A stretch of 64,000 nt of DNA from Streptomyces sp. NRRL F-5135 (GCF_000719775.1 NZ_JOHR01000011.1:189127-253126); one strand, 5' to 3'. Counted from the stretch's first letter, positions 52,244 to 61,156 are shown. Notes: generated from the letters alone by a model not told the origin. Numbers and translations: made by a program.

Positions 52244-53212
52244 TCAGCGCGGCGTCGGCCCCGCCGTCCCCCGCGCCGGATCCGTCCGGGCTCGGGTGAG
52301 CGCGGCGACCGTCTCACGCGGGTCGTCCGCGTGGAACCGGAGCGTCCGGGCGAAGCCCCGCGCGCCGAGCGGCCGTACGAACTCCACCGGCTCCGTCAGC
52401 TCCACCGTCACCGTGGTCTGCCCGCCCACCACGAGGTCGAGCACCCCGTCCGCGCTCAGCTCCAGCAGCCGCCCGTCGGGGTAGCGCCGCTCGACCCTGG
52501 CGACGGCGACGGCGGCGGCGGGAACCCGCAGGTCGAACAGTCCGCCGTACCGCACGCGCAGCGAGCCGTCGGCTCCCACGACGTGCGGCCGGACCACGCA
52601 GGAGGCGTGCAGGCCGAGGATCAGCACCACCCCGTACACGTCGACGACGAGCAGGATCGCGTGCACGACCGGCCAGGGGACCACCAGTGCCAGCAGAACC
52701 GTCTCCACGACGGAGACGAAGAGCAGCCCGTACATCAGGGCCGTCTGCGGCCCGGTGTACGCGACGGCCAGCGCGCCGTCGGGGACCTGGTGGCGGCGGC
52801 GCAGCAGCCACAGCCCGAGGCTGCGCAGGGCCCGGATCTCGTACGCGACGAGCCGGCGCGCGCCCACGGGGAGCAGCGTCCGCAGCGCGCCCCGCACGGC
52901 GTGCCGCCGGCCGGCGCCGGCCCGTCGCCGCGTGGCGTACAGCCGCCACAGGACCACGGCCTCCAGCACGAGCACGGTCGCCACCAGTGCCTCGGCCACC
53001 ACCAGGACCGCTCCGGGGATCCGTACGCCGGCCGCCAGGCACACCAGGACGGCCGCCTCGGCGGGCAGCACCGCCCCGGCCGCCGCCCGCGCGGCGCGCA
53101 GGCTCATGCCCCCCGTGCTCATGCCCTTCTGACTCCCGGCCCCCTTGCTCTCGGCCCTCTGACTCTCGGCCCCCTGACTCTCGGCCCCCTGACTCTTGGC
53201 CCCCTTCCTCAT
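52244..53212 (-). CDS. Membrane protein coupled to the MerR gene, function unknown
   Basis: 322 residues: a Ser/Gln/Gly/Lys repeat leader (KSQGAESQGAESQ), four to five hydrophobic helices between about 40 and 210, then a cytosolic beta-rich domain (about 215-320, with VRYGGLFDLRVPAAAVAVARV) that recalls PH/YdbT-like domains. The ATG overlaps the stop of the MerR gene (ATGA), so it is co-expressed and is probably the main target of that regulator. The leader is encoded by 15-bp tandem repeats at about 53140-53205. No substrate can be named. Confidence 0.8.
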   Translation of the reverse strand: MRKGAKSQGAESQGAESQRAESKGAGSQKGMSTGGMSLRAARAAAGAVLPAEAAVLVCLAAGVRIPGAVLVVAEALVATVLVLEAVVLWRLYATRRRAGAGRRHAVRGALRTLLPVGARRLVAYEIRALRSLGLWLLRRRHQVPDGALAVAYTGPQTALMYGLLFVSVVETVLLALVVPWPVVHAILLVVDVYGVVLILGLHASCVVRPHVVGADGSLRVRYGGLFDLRVPAAAVAVARVERRYPDGRLLELSADGVLDLVVGGQTTVTVELTEPVEFVRPLGARGFARTLRFHADDPRETVAALTRARTDPARGTAGPTPR

Positions 53213-53949
53213 GACGCCCTCTCGCGCATCCGGACGGCCAGCCGTGCCATCACCCGGCGCACCACCTCGGCCTGGGCGGGCGGATAGTCGGCGAGCAGCG
53301 CCTCTCCGAACCCCGTCGCCACCGGGCCGCCGTCCGGGATCGCGGCCAGGACCGCGTCGGGTACGGCGGCGGCCAGTTCGTCGGCCAGCGCCGCGACGCG
53401 CGGATCGTCCGTCGCCGCCCCGTCCAGTTCGTCCAGCCGTCCGTACGCCGACAGCACGGCGGGGTCCTCGGCGATGTGCCGCAGCGCCGCGAACACCGCG
53501 TCACTGCCGACCGTCGAGTCCAGCAGGATCAGGTGCTCGCGGTCCTTGGCGGCGGCCGGCGACGCGGTGGCGGGCGCTGCCCTCAACAGCTCGGCGAGCG
53601 CGGGGGACAGCGGCGCGTCCGGCGTGAGCGGTCCCTCCAGCAGACCCGCCAGTACCTCGCGGCGCCGCCGGAGCTCGTGTTCCTGGCGCGCGAGGTCGGC
53701 GTCCAGCTCGCGCAGCACCTCGGCCAATTCGCGCCCGGAGTCGTCCGCGAGGACGTCCCGTACCTCGTCCAGGGCGAGTCCGAGCTCGGTCAGCCGCCGG
53801 ATCCGGGCCAGCACGACGGCGTCGCGGATGCCGTAGACGCGGTACCCGTTGGCCCGTCGCAGAGGCTCGGGCAGGAGACCGATGTGGTGGTAGTGCCGCA
53901 CGGCCCGGGAGGTGACTCCGACGAGCGCGGCGATCTCTCCGATGCGCAT
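53209..53949 (-). CDS. MerR-family regulator
   Basis: 246 residues: a MerR winged helix (MRIGEIAALVGVTSRAVRHYHHIGLLPEPLRRANGYRVYGIRD), a long coiled dimerisation helix (about 75-110), and a ~140-residue C-terminal helical domain of the drug- or ligand-sensing type (TipA/BmrR-like position). No metal-binding cysteines are seen. Its promoter has the 19-bp spacer typical of MerR control, and the start codon follows the -10 by six bases. It is co-transcribed with the membrane protein gene. Confidence 0.9.
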   Translation of the reverse strand: MRIGEIAALVGVTSRAVRHYHHIGLLPEPLRRANGYRVYGIRDAVVLARIRRLTELGLALDEVRDVLADDSGRELAEVLRELDADLARQEHELRRRREVLAGLLEGPLTPDAPLSPALAELLRAAPATASPAAAKDREHLILLDSTVGSDAVFAALRHIAEDPAVLSAYGRLDELDGAATDDPRVAALADELAAAVPDAVLAAIPDGGPVATGFGEALLADYPPAQAEVVRRVMARLAVRMRERAS

Positions 53950-53955
53950 GGCGCC

Positions 53956-53986
53956 AGTAGAAACCCTGCCGCTGCGACAAGGTCAA
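53956..53986 (-). promoter_or_regulatory. MerR-type promoter with 19-bp spacer
   Basis: On the minus strand, TTGACC (-35, 53986-53981) and TCTACT (-10, 53961-53956) are 19 bp apart. The spacer, together with the last base of the -35, is an imperfect dyad CCTTGTCGCAGCGGCAGGG (7 of 9 pairs). The ATG follows after six bases, hence a leaderless transcript. Confidence 0.75.
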
Positions 53987-54099
53987 GCGCGGAGGCGGCC
54001 CGCCGGCCGCGTCCACGGCGGGACCTGTGTCCTTTGTGCGCTTCAGCGCAACCGGGGACACAAAAGACGGCCCGGGCGCGCGCCCGCAAGGACCACCGA

Positions 54100-54942
54100 T
54101 CAGCCCGTGAGCAGCAGCACCACGAGGAGGACCAGTCCGGCCAGCGCCGGGGCGATGACCTCGTACGCCCAGCGCACCACCGGCTCGCCCTGCGCCTCGG
54201 GGCGGGACTCGGCGCGCTCCGAGAGGTCACGGAGGTCGGCCACCGCCTGGTCCGCCAGTGCGGGCGTCGGCGTCCGCGGGGTCTCGGTGCCGGGCGCGGC
54301 GAAGGGGTCGGAGCGCGTGGGCGCGCCCTGGCCCCGGTTCGCGCGCTTGCGCTGCCGCAATGACACCGGCACCGCCCACATCTGGTACTTCCCCGATTCG
54401 GTGAACACCTCGCACGAGAACCGCGCCCGCACGTCCGTGACCACTCCCCAGGGCAGGGTGATCGTCCGCAGCGGGTTCCTGACACGAAGCCGGTCCCGGT
54501 TCGCGAAGACCGCCGGGCGCACGGTGTACGCGGCGATGAGCGGGACCGCGAACAGCATCCCCGCGAGCGCCAGCCATGGCGTCCGGCCCGTGCCCCGGAC
54601 CAGCGCGTCGCCGCCGAGCCAGAGGATGATCAGGAGCATCATCGCGCCGCCCGCGATGCCACCCGCCGACCGGTAGACGCGATCGGCGTAGGCGGGCCCG
54701 GCGGACTGCCCCGCGCCCGAGGGCTGCCCGGCGGGCTGCCGTACGGCCGAGGACCTCTCCGCCGACGACCGCTCGGCCGAGGACCGCGCGGCGGATCGTT
54801 CGGCGGGCCGCTCGGCGGGCCGACGCTCGCGCGGCTGCTCACCGGACCGCTGCTCGGGCGCCTGCTCGGCGGGCCGCTCACCGGACCGCTGCTCGGCGTC
54901 CCGCTCCTCGGCGGGCTGCTGCTCGGGGCTGGGGCTCGTCAT
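54100..54942 (-). CDS. PH-domain membrane protein
   Basis: 280 residues. The N-terminal ~85 are a repetitive Glu/Arg/Ser/Pro leader (ERSSAERSSA). Two helices follow (about 100-117 and 127-145), then a PH-like domain of the bacterial DUF2581/PH_6 kind (PAVFANRDRLRVRNPLRTITLPWGVVTDVRARFSCEVF), a charged linker and a C-terminal helix. Such proteins are common and uncharacterised in actinobacteria; I recall one at this place (next to deoC) in S. coelicolor. ATG 54942 is preferred over 54972. It is divergent from deoC. Confidence 0.8.
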   Translation of the reverse strand: MTSPSPEQQPAEERDAEQRSGERPAEQAPEQRSGEQPRERRPAERPAERSAARSSAERSSAERSSAVRQPAGQPSGAGQSAGPAYADRVYRSAGGIAGGAMMLLIILWLGGDALVRGTGRTPWLALAGMLFAVPLIAAYTVRPAVFANRDRLRVRNPLRTITLPWGVVTDVRARFSCEVFTESGKYQMWAVPVSLRQRKRANRGQGAPTRSDPFAAPGTETPRTPTPALADQAVADLRDLSERAESRPEAQGEPVVRWAYEVIAPALAGLVLLVVLLLTG

Positions 54943-55047
54943 ACGCCGATTCTGCCGTACGGCCCCCGGCACCCCCGCGCCCCGTCCGGGCCCGCCCTCG
55001 TAACCGCACCGGACACCGCCCCGGTCCGGGACCCCCTACCCATTCCA

Positions 55048-55059
55048 CTACGCGCGTAG
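55048..55059. promoter_or_regulatory. Shared palindrome CTACGCGCGTAG, copy 2 (deoC)
   Basis: Identical to 47975-47986. Here it lies one base upstream of the -10 box TATGCT (55061-55066), so a bound repressor would block RNA polymerase. The GTG start follows the -10 by six bases. Confidence 0.75.
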
Positions 55060-55072
55060 ATATGCTCACCTG

Positions 55073-56026
55073 GTGACCATGCCCACCATCACCTCCGCAC
55101 TCGCAGACGTGACCGCGTCCGACAGCGCGTTGCGCCGCTTCCTCCATGGGCTGCCCGGCGTCGACGCCGTCGGCCTCGAAGCGCGCGCCGCCTCGCTCGG
55201 GACGCGGTCGATCAAGACCACGGCCAAGGCGTACGCCATCGATCTGGCCATCTCCATGATCGATCTGACGACACTCGAAGGCGCGGACACCCCGGGCAAG
55301 GTCCGGGCGCTCGCCGCCAAGGCCCTCCGTCCCGACCCGACCGACCGTACGGCCCCGGCGACCGCCGCCGTCTGCGTCTACCCCGACATGGTGGAGACGG
55401 CCGCCGCCGCGCTCGCCGGGTCCGGGGTGAAGGTCGCCTCCGTCGCGACCGCCTTCCCCGCCGGCCGCGCCGCGCTGGGGGTGAAGCTGGCGGACACCCG
55501 CGACGCGGTCGCCGCCGGCGCCGACGAGATCGACATGGTCATCGACCGCGGCGCGTTCCTCTCCGGGCGCTACCTGAAGGTGTACGAGGAGATCCGCGCG
55601 GTGAAGGAGGCGGCCGGGGCCGCCCGCCTCAAGGTCATCTTCGAGACCGGCGAGCTCTCCACGTACGACAACATCCGCCGCGCCTCCTGGCTCGGCATGC
55701 TCGCCGGGGCCGACTTCATCAAGACGTCCACCGGCAAGGTCGGGGTCAACGCCACCCCCGCCAACACGCTCCTGATGCTCCAGGCGGTGCGCGACTTCCG
55801 GGAGCGGACCGGCGTTCAGGTCGGGGTGAAACCCGCGGGCGGCATCCGCAGCAGCAAGGACGCGGTCAAGTTCCTGGTCCTGGTCAACGAGACCGTGGGC
55901 GCGGACTGGCTGGACAACCACTGGTTCCGGTTCGGCGCCTCCAGCCTGCTGAACGATTTGCTGATGCAGCGCCAGAAGCTCAGCACCGGCCGGTACTCCG
56001 GCCCCGACTACGTGACGGTGGACTGA
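55073..56026 (+). CDS. deoC: Deoxyribose-phosphate aldolase
   Basis: It cleaves 2-deoxyribose-5-phosphate into acetaldehyde and glyceraldehyde-3-phosphate. The Schiff-base lysine is in GADFIKTSTGK, the second lysine in VGVKPAGGIR, and the DEIDMVIDRG segment is typical. 317 residues is the longer actinobacterial form. The start is GTG 55073, leaderless. It leads an operon with two aldehyde dehydrogenase genes; the acetaldehyde formed here is a natural substrate for the first of them. Confidence 0.96.
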   Translation: MTMPTITSALADVTASDSALRRFLHGLPGVDAVGLEARAASLGTRSIKTTAKAYAIDLAISMIDLTTLEGADTPGKVRALAAKALRPDPTDRTAPATAAVCVYPDMVETAAAALAGSGVKVASVATAFPAGRAALGVKLADTRDAVAAGADEIDMVIDRGAFLSGRYLKVYEEIRAVKEAAGAARLKVIFETGELSTYDNIRRASWLGMLAGADFIKTSTGKVGVNATPANTLLMLQAVRDFRERTGVQVGVKPAGGIRSSKDAVKFLVLVNETVGADWLDNHWFRFGASSLLNDLLMQRQKLSTGRYSGPDYVTVD

Positions 56027-56032
56027 TCCCCC

Positions 56033-57565
56033 ATGGCCCCTGAAACCCCGATGGCCCCTGAGACCCCCATGACCTCCCCGCGCCCGACGACGTCCCCGTC
56101 TCCCTTCGAGTACGCCCCGGCGCCCGAGTCCCGTGGTGTCGTCGACCTCGCGCCGTCCTACGGCCTGTTCATCGACGGCGAGTTCACCGAGAGCTCCGAC
56201 GCCACGCGCGGCGGCGGCACGGGCGGCGGCACGGGCGGCGGCCTGCGCAAGACGGTCAACCCGGCCACCGAGGAAGTCCTGGCCGAGTACACCCAGGCCG
56301 GCGACGAGGACGTCGACCGCGCCGTACGGGCGGCCCGCAAGGCGTTCTCGACGTGGTCCGCGCTGCCCGGCGCCGAGCGCGCCAAGTACCTGTTCCGGAT
56401 CGCGCGCATCATCCAGGAGCGTTCGCGCGAACTGGCGGTCCTGGAGACGCTCGACAACGGCAAGCCGATCCGGGAGACCCGCGACACGGACCTCCCGCTC
56501 GTCGCGGCGCACTTCTTCTACTACGCGGGCTGGGCCGACAAGCTGGCCCATGCCGGCCACGGGCCGAACCCGCGCCCCCTCGGCGTGGCGGGCCAGGTCA
56601 TCCCGTGGAACTTCCCGCTGCTCATGCTCGCGTGGAAGATCGCCCCGGCGCTGGCCACCGGCAACACCGTCGTGCTCAAGCCGGCCGAGACGACCCCGCT
56701 CTCCGCGCTGTTCTTCGCCGACATCTGCCGCCAGGCCGGGCTTCCCCGGGGCGTGGTCAACATCGTCACCGGCGACGGCGCGACCGGCGCGGCGCTGGTC
56801 GCGCACCCGGGCGTGGACAAGGTGGCGTTCACCGGCTCGACCGGCGTGGGCAAGGCGATCGCCCGCCAGGTGGCGGGCACGGACAAGAAGGTCACGCTCG
56901 AACTGGGCGGCAAGGGCGCCAACATCGTCTTCGACGACGCCCCCGTCGACCAGGCCGTCGAGGGCATCGTGAACGGGATCTTCTTCAACCAGGGGCAGGT
57001 CTGCTGCGCGGGCTCCCGGCTGCTGGTGCAGGAGTCGGTCCACGACGAGGTCCTGGACTCGCTCAAGCGGCGGCTGGCCACGCTGCGCGTGGGCGACCCG
57101 CTGGACAAGAACACCGACCTCGGCGCGATCAACTCGGCCGAGCAGCTGGCCCGTATCACCGCGCTCGCCGAGACGGGCGAGGCCGAGGGAGCCGAACGCT
57201 GGTCGCCCGACTGCGCGCTGCCGTCCGCCGGCTACTGGTTCGCGCCGACGCTCTTCACGAACGTCACCCAGGCGCACACGGTCGCGCGCGACGAGATCTT
57301 CGGCCCGGTGCTCTCCGTGCTGACGTTCCGCACCCCGGACGAGGCCGTGGCCAAGGCCAACAACACGCCGTACGGCCTGTCGGCGGGCATCTGGACCGAG
57401 AAGGGCTCGCGGATCCTCGCCGTCGCGGGCAAGCTCCGGGCGGGTGTCGTCTGGGCCAACACGTTCAACAAGTTCGACCCGACCTCGCCGTTCGGCGGCT
57501 ACAAGGAATCGGGCTACGGCCGCGAGGGCGGCCGCCACGGCCTGGAGGCGTACCTCGATGTCTGA
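56033..57565 (+). CDS. Aldehyde dehydrogenase (NAD(P)+-dependent)
   Basis: 510 residues. After a Pro/Thr leader (MAPETPMAPETPM) the ALDH fold is complete: the WNFPLLMLAWK cofactor site, GSTGVGKAI, the general base in LELGGKGAN, and the nucleophile in FNQGQVCCAGSRL. It probably oxidises acetaldehyde released by DeoC or a related short aldehyde. It begins six bases after the deoC stop and overlaps the next gene by 8 bases, so the three are one operon. Confidence 0.94.
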   Translation: MAPETPMAPETPMTSPRPTTSPSPFEYAPAPESRGVVDLAPSYGLFIDGEFTESSDATRGGGTGGGTGGGLRKTVNPATEEVLAEYTQAGDEDVDRAVRAARKAFSTWSALPGAERAKYLFRIARIIQERSRELAVLETLDNGKPIRETRDTDLPLVAAHFFYYAGWADKLAHAGHGPNPRPLGVAGQVIPWNFPLLMLAWKIAPALATGNTVVLKPAETTPLSALFFADICRQAGLPRGVVNIVTGDGATGAALVAHPGVDKVAFTGSTGVGKAIARQVAGTDKKVTLELGGKGANIVFDDAPVDQAVEGIVNGIFFNQGQVCCAGSRLLVQESVHDEVLDSLKRRLATLRVGDPLDKNTDLGAINSAEQLARITALAETGEAEGAERWSPDCALPSAGYWFAPTLFTNVTQAHTVARDEIFGPVLSVLTFRTPDEAVAKANNTPYGLSAGIWTEKGSRILAVAGKLRAGVVWANTFNKFDPTSPFGGYKESGYGREGGRHGLEAYLDV

Positions 57566-58577
57566 CACCCCCCGCGAGAAGACCGCGAAGACCGCGAAGA
57601 CCGCTAAAACCGCGAAGACCGCTGAGACCTCGAGGACCGCTGAGACCTCGAAGAAGAAGCCGGCGTCCGACGCGGAGCCGGGCCGCGCGCGGCTGAGCGT
57701 GTTCAAGACCTACAAGCTGTACGTCGGGGGCAAGTTCCCCCGTTCCGAGAGCGGCCGGGTGTACGAAGTGACCGACTCCGCAGGCACCTGGCTGGCGAAC
57801 GCGCCGCAGTCCTCCCGCAAGGACGCCCGGGACGCGGTCGTCGCGGCCCGCAAGGCGTTCGGCGGCTGGTCGGGGGCCACCGCGTACAACCGCGGCCAGG
57901 TCCTCTACCGGATCGCCGAGATGCTGGAGGGCCGCCGGGAGCAGTTCGTCGCCGAGGTCGCGGACGCCGAGGGCCTGTCGCCGGAGCGGGCCGGGGCGGT
58001 CGTGGACGCCGCGGTCGACCGCTGGGTGTGGTACGCGGGCTGGACCGACAAGATCGCCCAGGTCATCGGCGGCGCGAACCCGGTGGCCGGGCCGTACTTC
58101 AACCTCTCCACGCCCGAACCGGCCGGCGTGGTGGCCGTCCTGGCGCCCCAGGAGTCCTCCTTCCTGGGCCTGGTCTCGGTGATCGCCCCGGTGATCGCCA
58201 CGGGCTGCACGACGGTGGTGGTCGCGAGCGAGAAGGCTCCGCTGCCCGCGCTCTCCCTGGGCGAGGTGCTCGCCACGTCCGACCTGCCCGGCGGGGTGGT
58301 CAACATCCTCTCCGGCCGCACGGCCGAGCTCGCGGCCCCGCTCGCCGCGCACCAGGACGTGAACGGGATCGACCTCACCGGGGCGGACGAGGGGACGGCG
58401 AAGGACCTGGAGACCGCCGCCGCGGACAACCTCAAGCGCGTCCTGCGCCCCTCGCCCGCCGGCGCCCCGGCGGACTGGTCCGCCGACCCGGGCACGCGCC
58501 GCCTGACGGCCTTCCTGGAGACGAAGACGGTCTGGCACCCGACGGGCAGCCTGGGAGCCTCCGGCTCGGGGTACTGA
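57558..58577 (+). CDS. Aldehyde dehydrogenase-like protein lacking the catalytic residues
   Basis: 339 residues. A Lys/Thr/Ala repeat leader (EKTAKTAKTAKTAKTAETS) is followed by an ALDH-like cofactor half (KLYVGGKFPRSESG; AVLAPQESSFLGLVSVIAPVIATG; GGVVNILSG). Where active ALDHs have ELGGK and the Cys loop, this protein has TGADEGTAKDLETAAADNLKRV and then ends. No nucleophile or general base is present, so it is probably a non-catalytic partner. It overlaps the active ALDH gene by 8 bases, and I recall the same pair in S. coelicolor (SCO4913/SCO4912), so it is conserved and not a recent truncation. Confidence 0.85.
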   Translation: MSDTPREKTAKTAKTAKTAKTAETSRTAETSKKKPASDAEPGRARLSVFKTYKLYVGGKFPRSESGRVYEVTDSAGTWLANAPQSSRKDARDAVVAARKAFGGWSGATAYNRGQVLYRIAEMLEGRREQFVAEVADAEGLSPERAGAVVDAAVDRWVWYAGWTDKIAQVIGGANPVAGPYFNLSTPEPAGVVAVLAPQESSFLGLVSVIAPVIATGCTTVVVASEKAPLPALSLGEVLATSDLPGGVVNILSGRTAELAAPLAAHQDVNGIDLTGADEGTAKDLETAAADNLKRVLRPSPAGAPADWSADPGTRRLTAFLETKTVWHPTGSLGASGSGY

Positions 58578-58632
58578 CGGCAACGGCGTACTGACGGCAA
58601 CGGCCTACCGGCGGTACCGGCGACTCAACGCC

Positions 58633-58669
58633 ACGTCCCGCTTCCCCCGTTCAAGGGGAAGCGGGACGT
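58633..58669. terminator. Intrinsic terminator after the deoC operon
   Basis: 15-bp perfect arms (58633-58647 and 58655-58669), a 7-base loop and a TTTT run at 58669-58672. It serves the rightward operon and, on the other strand, the gene ending at 58710. Confidence 0.9.
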
Positions 58670-58709
58670 TTTCACTGCTCTGTACGCGACGGGCGCGCGC
58701 CGCCGCCCG

Positions 58710-59141
58710 TCAGCCCGGCAGTGCGCCGAGCACGCCGCCGATCACGGGGAAGTCCTTGAGCGAGGCGCTGCCCTTGGTCAGCGGGTCGGTCAACGACGCG
58801 GTGGAGAGCGGCTTGAAGTCGGCGATCCGGGTGCCCACCGCGTTGTCCAGCGGATCAACGCCCGTGCCGGCCAGCGGGTTGAGCTTGAGGTTCTTGACCG
58901 GACCCAGCGCCCCGGCCGCCGCGTGACCGAGCGCGCCGAAGACACCCTGGCCCGCGGCGGTGGCCGCCGTGGCGAGTTCGGTGTCACCGTTCGCCACGGT
59001 CGCGCCGGTGGGCTCGACCGCCTGCGCCGCCGTACCGCCGCCCAGCCCGAGGGCCGCGCCCGCGGCGGTGACGGTCAGCCCGGCGCGCAGCAGGGCGCGG
59101 CGCGGGGATCCCTGGGAGGTACGAGCTGCATGACGTGCCAT
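58710..59141 (-). CDS. Small secreted protein, function unknown
   Basis: 143 residues. An Arg-containing signal peptide (RRALLRAGLTVTAAGAALGLGGGTAAQA) with a twin-Arg is followed by a low-complexity Ala/Gly/Leu/Pro mature part with short repeats (VKNLKLNPLAGTGVDPLDNAVG; FPVIGGVLGALPG). It has no cysteine and no recognisable catalytic motif. ATG 59141 follows GGCAGGAC; the frame is open further upstream to 59315 but that part is unlikely to be coding. It may be exported by Sec or Tat. Confidence 0.7.
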   Translation of the reverse strand: MARHAARTSQGSPRRALLRAGLTVTAAGAALGLGGGTAAQAVEPTGATVANGDTELATAATAAGQGVFGALGHAAAGALGPVKNLKLNPLAGTGVDPLDNAVGTRIADFKPLSTASLTDPLTKGSASLKDFPVIGGVLGALPG

Positions 59142-59346
59142 GAGATGTCCTGCCTGCCGGAAGTGCGGGGAATGAGGAGAGATGCGGAGAGATGAGGGTG
59201 ATGCCGGACGTTGCGAGAGATGCGGCATACACACCGTCATCGTAGCGGCACGCACCGTAGCCGCTCCGCGTGGTTCGCGCCACCACGCCTCACCAATCCG
59301 CCTTCCGGTGTCCACCGTCAGGATTCATGCCGCACACTGGTGTCCC

Positions 59347-60027
59347 GTGACTTCTCCTTCCCTGCCGACCAGGGTCGTGCTGCTCGCGGGGCCCTCCGGC
59401 TCCGGAAAGTCGTCCCTCGCCGCGCGTACCGGCCTGCCCGTGCTGCGGCTCGACGACTTCTACAAGGAGGGCGACGATCCGACGTTGCCCCTGGTCCCGG
59501 GCACGACGGACGTCGACTGGGACTCCGCGCGGTCCTGGGACACGGAGGCCGCCGTCGCCGCGATCGCGGAGCTGTGCCGCGGGGGGCGTACGGCCGTTCC
59601 CGTCTACTCCATCGCCACCAGCGCACGGGTGGGCACGGAGGCGCTCGACATCGGACGCACGCCCCTGTTCCTCGCGGAGGGCATCTTCGCCGCCGACATC
59701 GTCGCCCGGTGTCAGGAGCTGGGCGTGCTGGCCGACGCGCTCTGCCTGCGCGGGCGCCCGTCGACGACCTTCCGGCGGCGGCTGGCACGTGATCTGCGCG
59801 AGGGGCGCAAGTCGGTGCCGTTCCTGCTGCGGCGGGGCTGGCGGCTGATGCGCGGCGAGCGCGCGATCGTGGCGCGGCAGACGGCGCTGGGCGCGTACCC
59901 GTGCGGAAAGGCGGAGGCGCTGAGCCGTATCACCGCCGCCGCGGCCGGACGCTGCGTGATGGCGCGTTCCGTGCCCGCCCAGGTCTCCGCGGAGATCGAC
60001 CGGACAGGGCCTAGCACACCATTCTGA
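59347..60027 (+). CDS. Uridine kinase-like P-loop phosphotransferase
   Basis: 226 residues. Walker A is LLAGPSGSGKSSLA, then LPVLRLDDFYKEGDDPT with the Asp-Asp-Phe-Tyr of uridine kinases, YSIATSARVG and a LFLAEGIFAADIV segment. It probably phosphorylates uridine or a related nucleoside, completing the salvage block. GTG 59347 begins the family N-terminus; no good ribosome-binding site is present. The DNA after it, up to 60205, shows no gene. Confidence 0.88.
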   Translation: MTSPSLPTRVVLLAGPSGSGKSSLAARTGLPVLRLDDFYKEGDDPTLPLVPGTTDVDWDSARSWDTEAAVAAIAELCRGGRTAVPVYSIATSARVGTEALDIGRTPLFLAEGIFAADIVARCQELGVLADALCLRGRPSTTFRRRLARDLREGRKSVPFLLRRGWRLMRGERAIVARQTALGAYPCGKAEALSRITAAAAGRCVMARSVPAQVSAEIDRTGPSTPF

Positions 60028-60205
60028 CCCGCACTTATGCGAGGCGATGAGGCTGGGACCCGCTAGGACGGGTTGCAGAGGCGATCGGAGGCAGTCAGAG
60101 GAAACCGCTCTGATTCGACCCGGGCCACTCGGAGCAGTCAGCGGCACGACCTCCGCAACTGGCCGTTGGCGCCCTTCAGACCGGATGCGCACGAGAACGA
60201 CGGAG

Positions 60206-61156
60206 CTATGCCGCCACCGCGACCACGTGCTTGCCCACGACGCCGCCGCGCTCGAACGCCCGGTGCGCGGCAGCGATGCCCGTGAGCGGATACACGCTGT
60301 CGACCACCGGGCGCAGCGCACCCGACGTGACATGACCGGCCAGGTCACGGAGCACGGCGGTATCGGGATTGGCACTGAAAGCGCGGATCCGGCGGGCACC
60401 GTACACGCTCGACGCGGCGATCGCGGCCAGGGCCGAAGCGGACAGTCCCACGGTGACCATCCGGCCGCCCTTGGCCAATCGGCTCCGGTAGCAGTTCAGT
60501 TCCGAGCCGACGGTGTCGACGATGACGTCGAACGGCCCGATCCGGTCCGAGGTGGTGGCGCGGTAGTCCAGGACCTCGTCGGCTCCGAGGCCGGTGAGGA
60601 GCTCGGCGTGGCGGTCGCGGGCCAGCGCGGTCACATGGCCGCCCATCGCGTGCGCCAGTTGCACGGCGGCTGTGCCGACGCCGCCGGCCGCGCCCCGGAC
60701 CAGGACCCGTTCCCCGCTGGTGAGATGCGCGCTGTCACGCAGCGCGAGCAGTGCCGTGGAGCCCGCGACGGTCAGCGAGGCCGCCTCGACCGGCGAGATG
60801 CCTTCCGGGGCGGGTGCGATCCGGTCCGCGGGGACCACGACGTACTCGGCCGCCCCACCGGTGGTGTGCCGCTCCCGGGGATGCACCATGCCCCACACCC
60901 GGTCCCCGACCCGATGACCCGCGACATCGGCGCCGGCCGCGGCGACCGTCCCCGCGAAGTCCAGCCCCACACCGATCGGGAACCGGCGCCCCGACACCAT
61001 CTTCAACTCCCCCGCCCGGACGATCACGTCGTGCCCGTTCACGCTGGACGCCTCGACCGACACCAGCACCTCACCGGCGCCGGGAGCGGGACGGTCCACG
61101 TCATTGATCCGCAGTACGTCCGCCTTGCCGAAACCCGTGATCTGAACAGCTTTCAT
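60206..61156 (-). CDS. NADPH:quinone oxidoreductase (MDR family)
   Basis: 316 residues: MKAVQITGFGKADVLRI, the PIGVGLDFAGTVAAAGADV segment, and the NADPH loop VRGAAGGVGTAAVQLAHAMG. Zinc ligands are missing, as in the QOR/zeta-crystallin group. ATG 61156 has GGAAGGA upstream. It is divergent from an XRE/MmyB-type regulator 130 bp away, a common arrangement in which the regulator represses the reductase until a ligand (often a fatty acid or quinone-like molecule) binds. Confidence 0.92.
   Translation of the reverse strand: MKAVQITGFGKADVLRINDVDRPAPGAGEVLVSVEASSVNGHDVIVRAGELKMVSGRRFPIGVGLDFAGTVAAAGADVAGHRVGDRVWGMVHPRERHTTGGAAEYVVVPADRIAPAPEGISPVEAASLTVAGSTALLALRDSAHLTSGERVLVRGAAGGVGTAAVQLAHAMGGHVTALARDRHAELLTGLGADEVLDYRATTSDRIGPFDVIVDTVGSELNCYRSRLAKGGRMVTVGLSASALAAIAASSVYGARRIRAFSANPDTAVLRDLAGHVTSGALRPVVDSVYPLTGIAAAHRAFERGGVVGKHVVAVAA

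Noticed and set aside
54878..57706. A 942-codon minus-strand frame opposite deoC and the aldehyde dehydrogenase gene
   Set aside because: It covers two genes with intact catalytic motifs on the plus strand and has no protein-like features of its own.
60041..60160. A tRNA-like GATTCGA motif in the gap after the uridine kinase
   Set aside because: The flanking bases do not form a T-stem or a cloverleaf, and no anticodon arm could be drawn.
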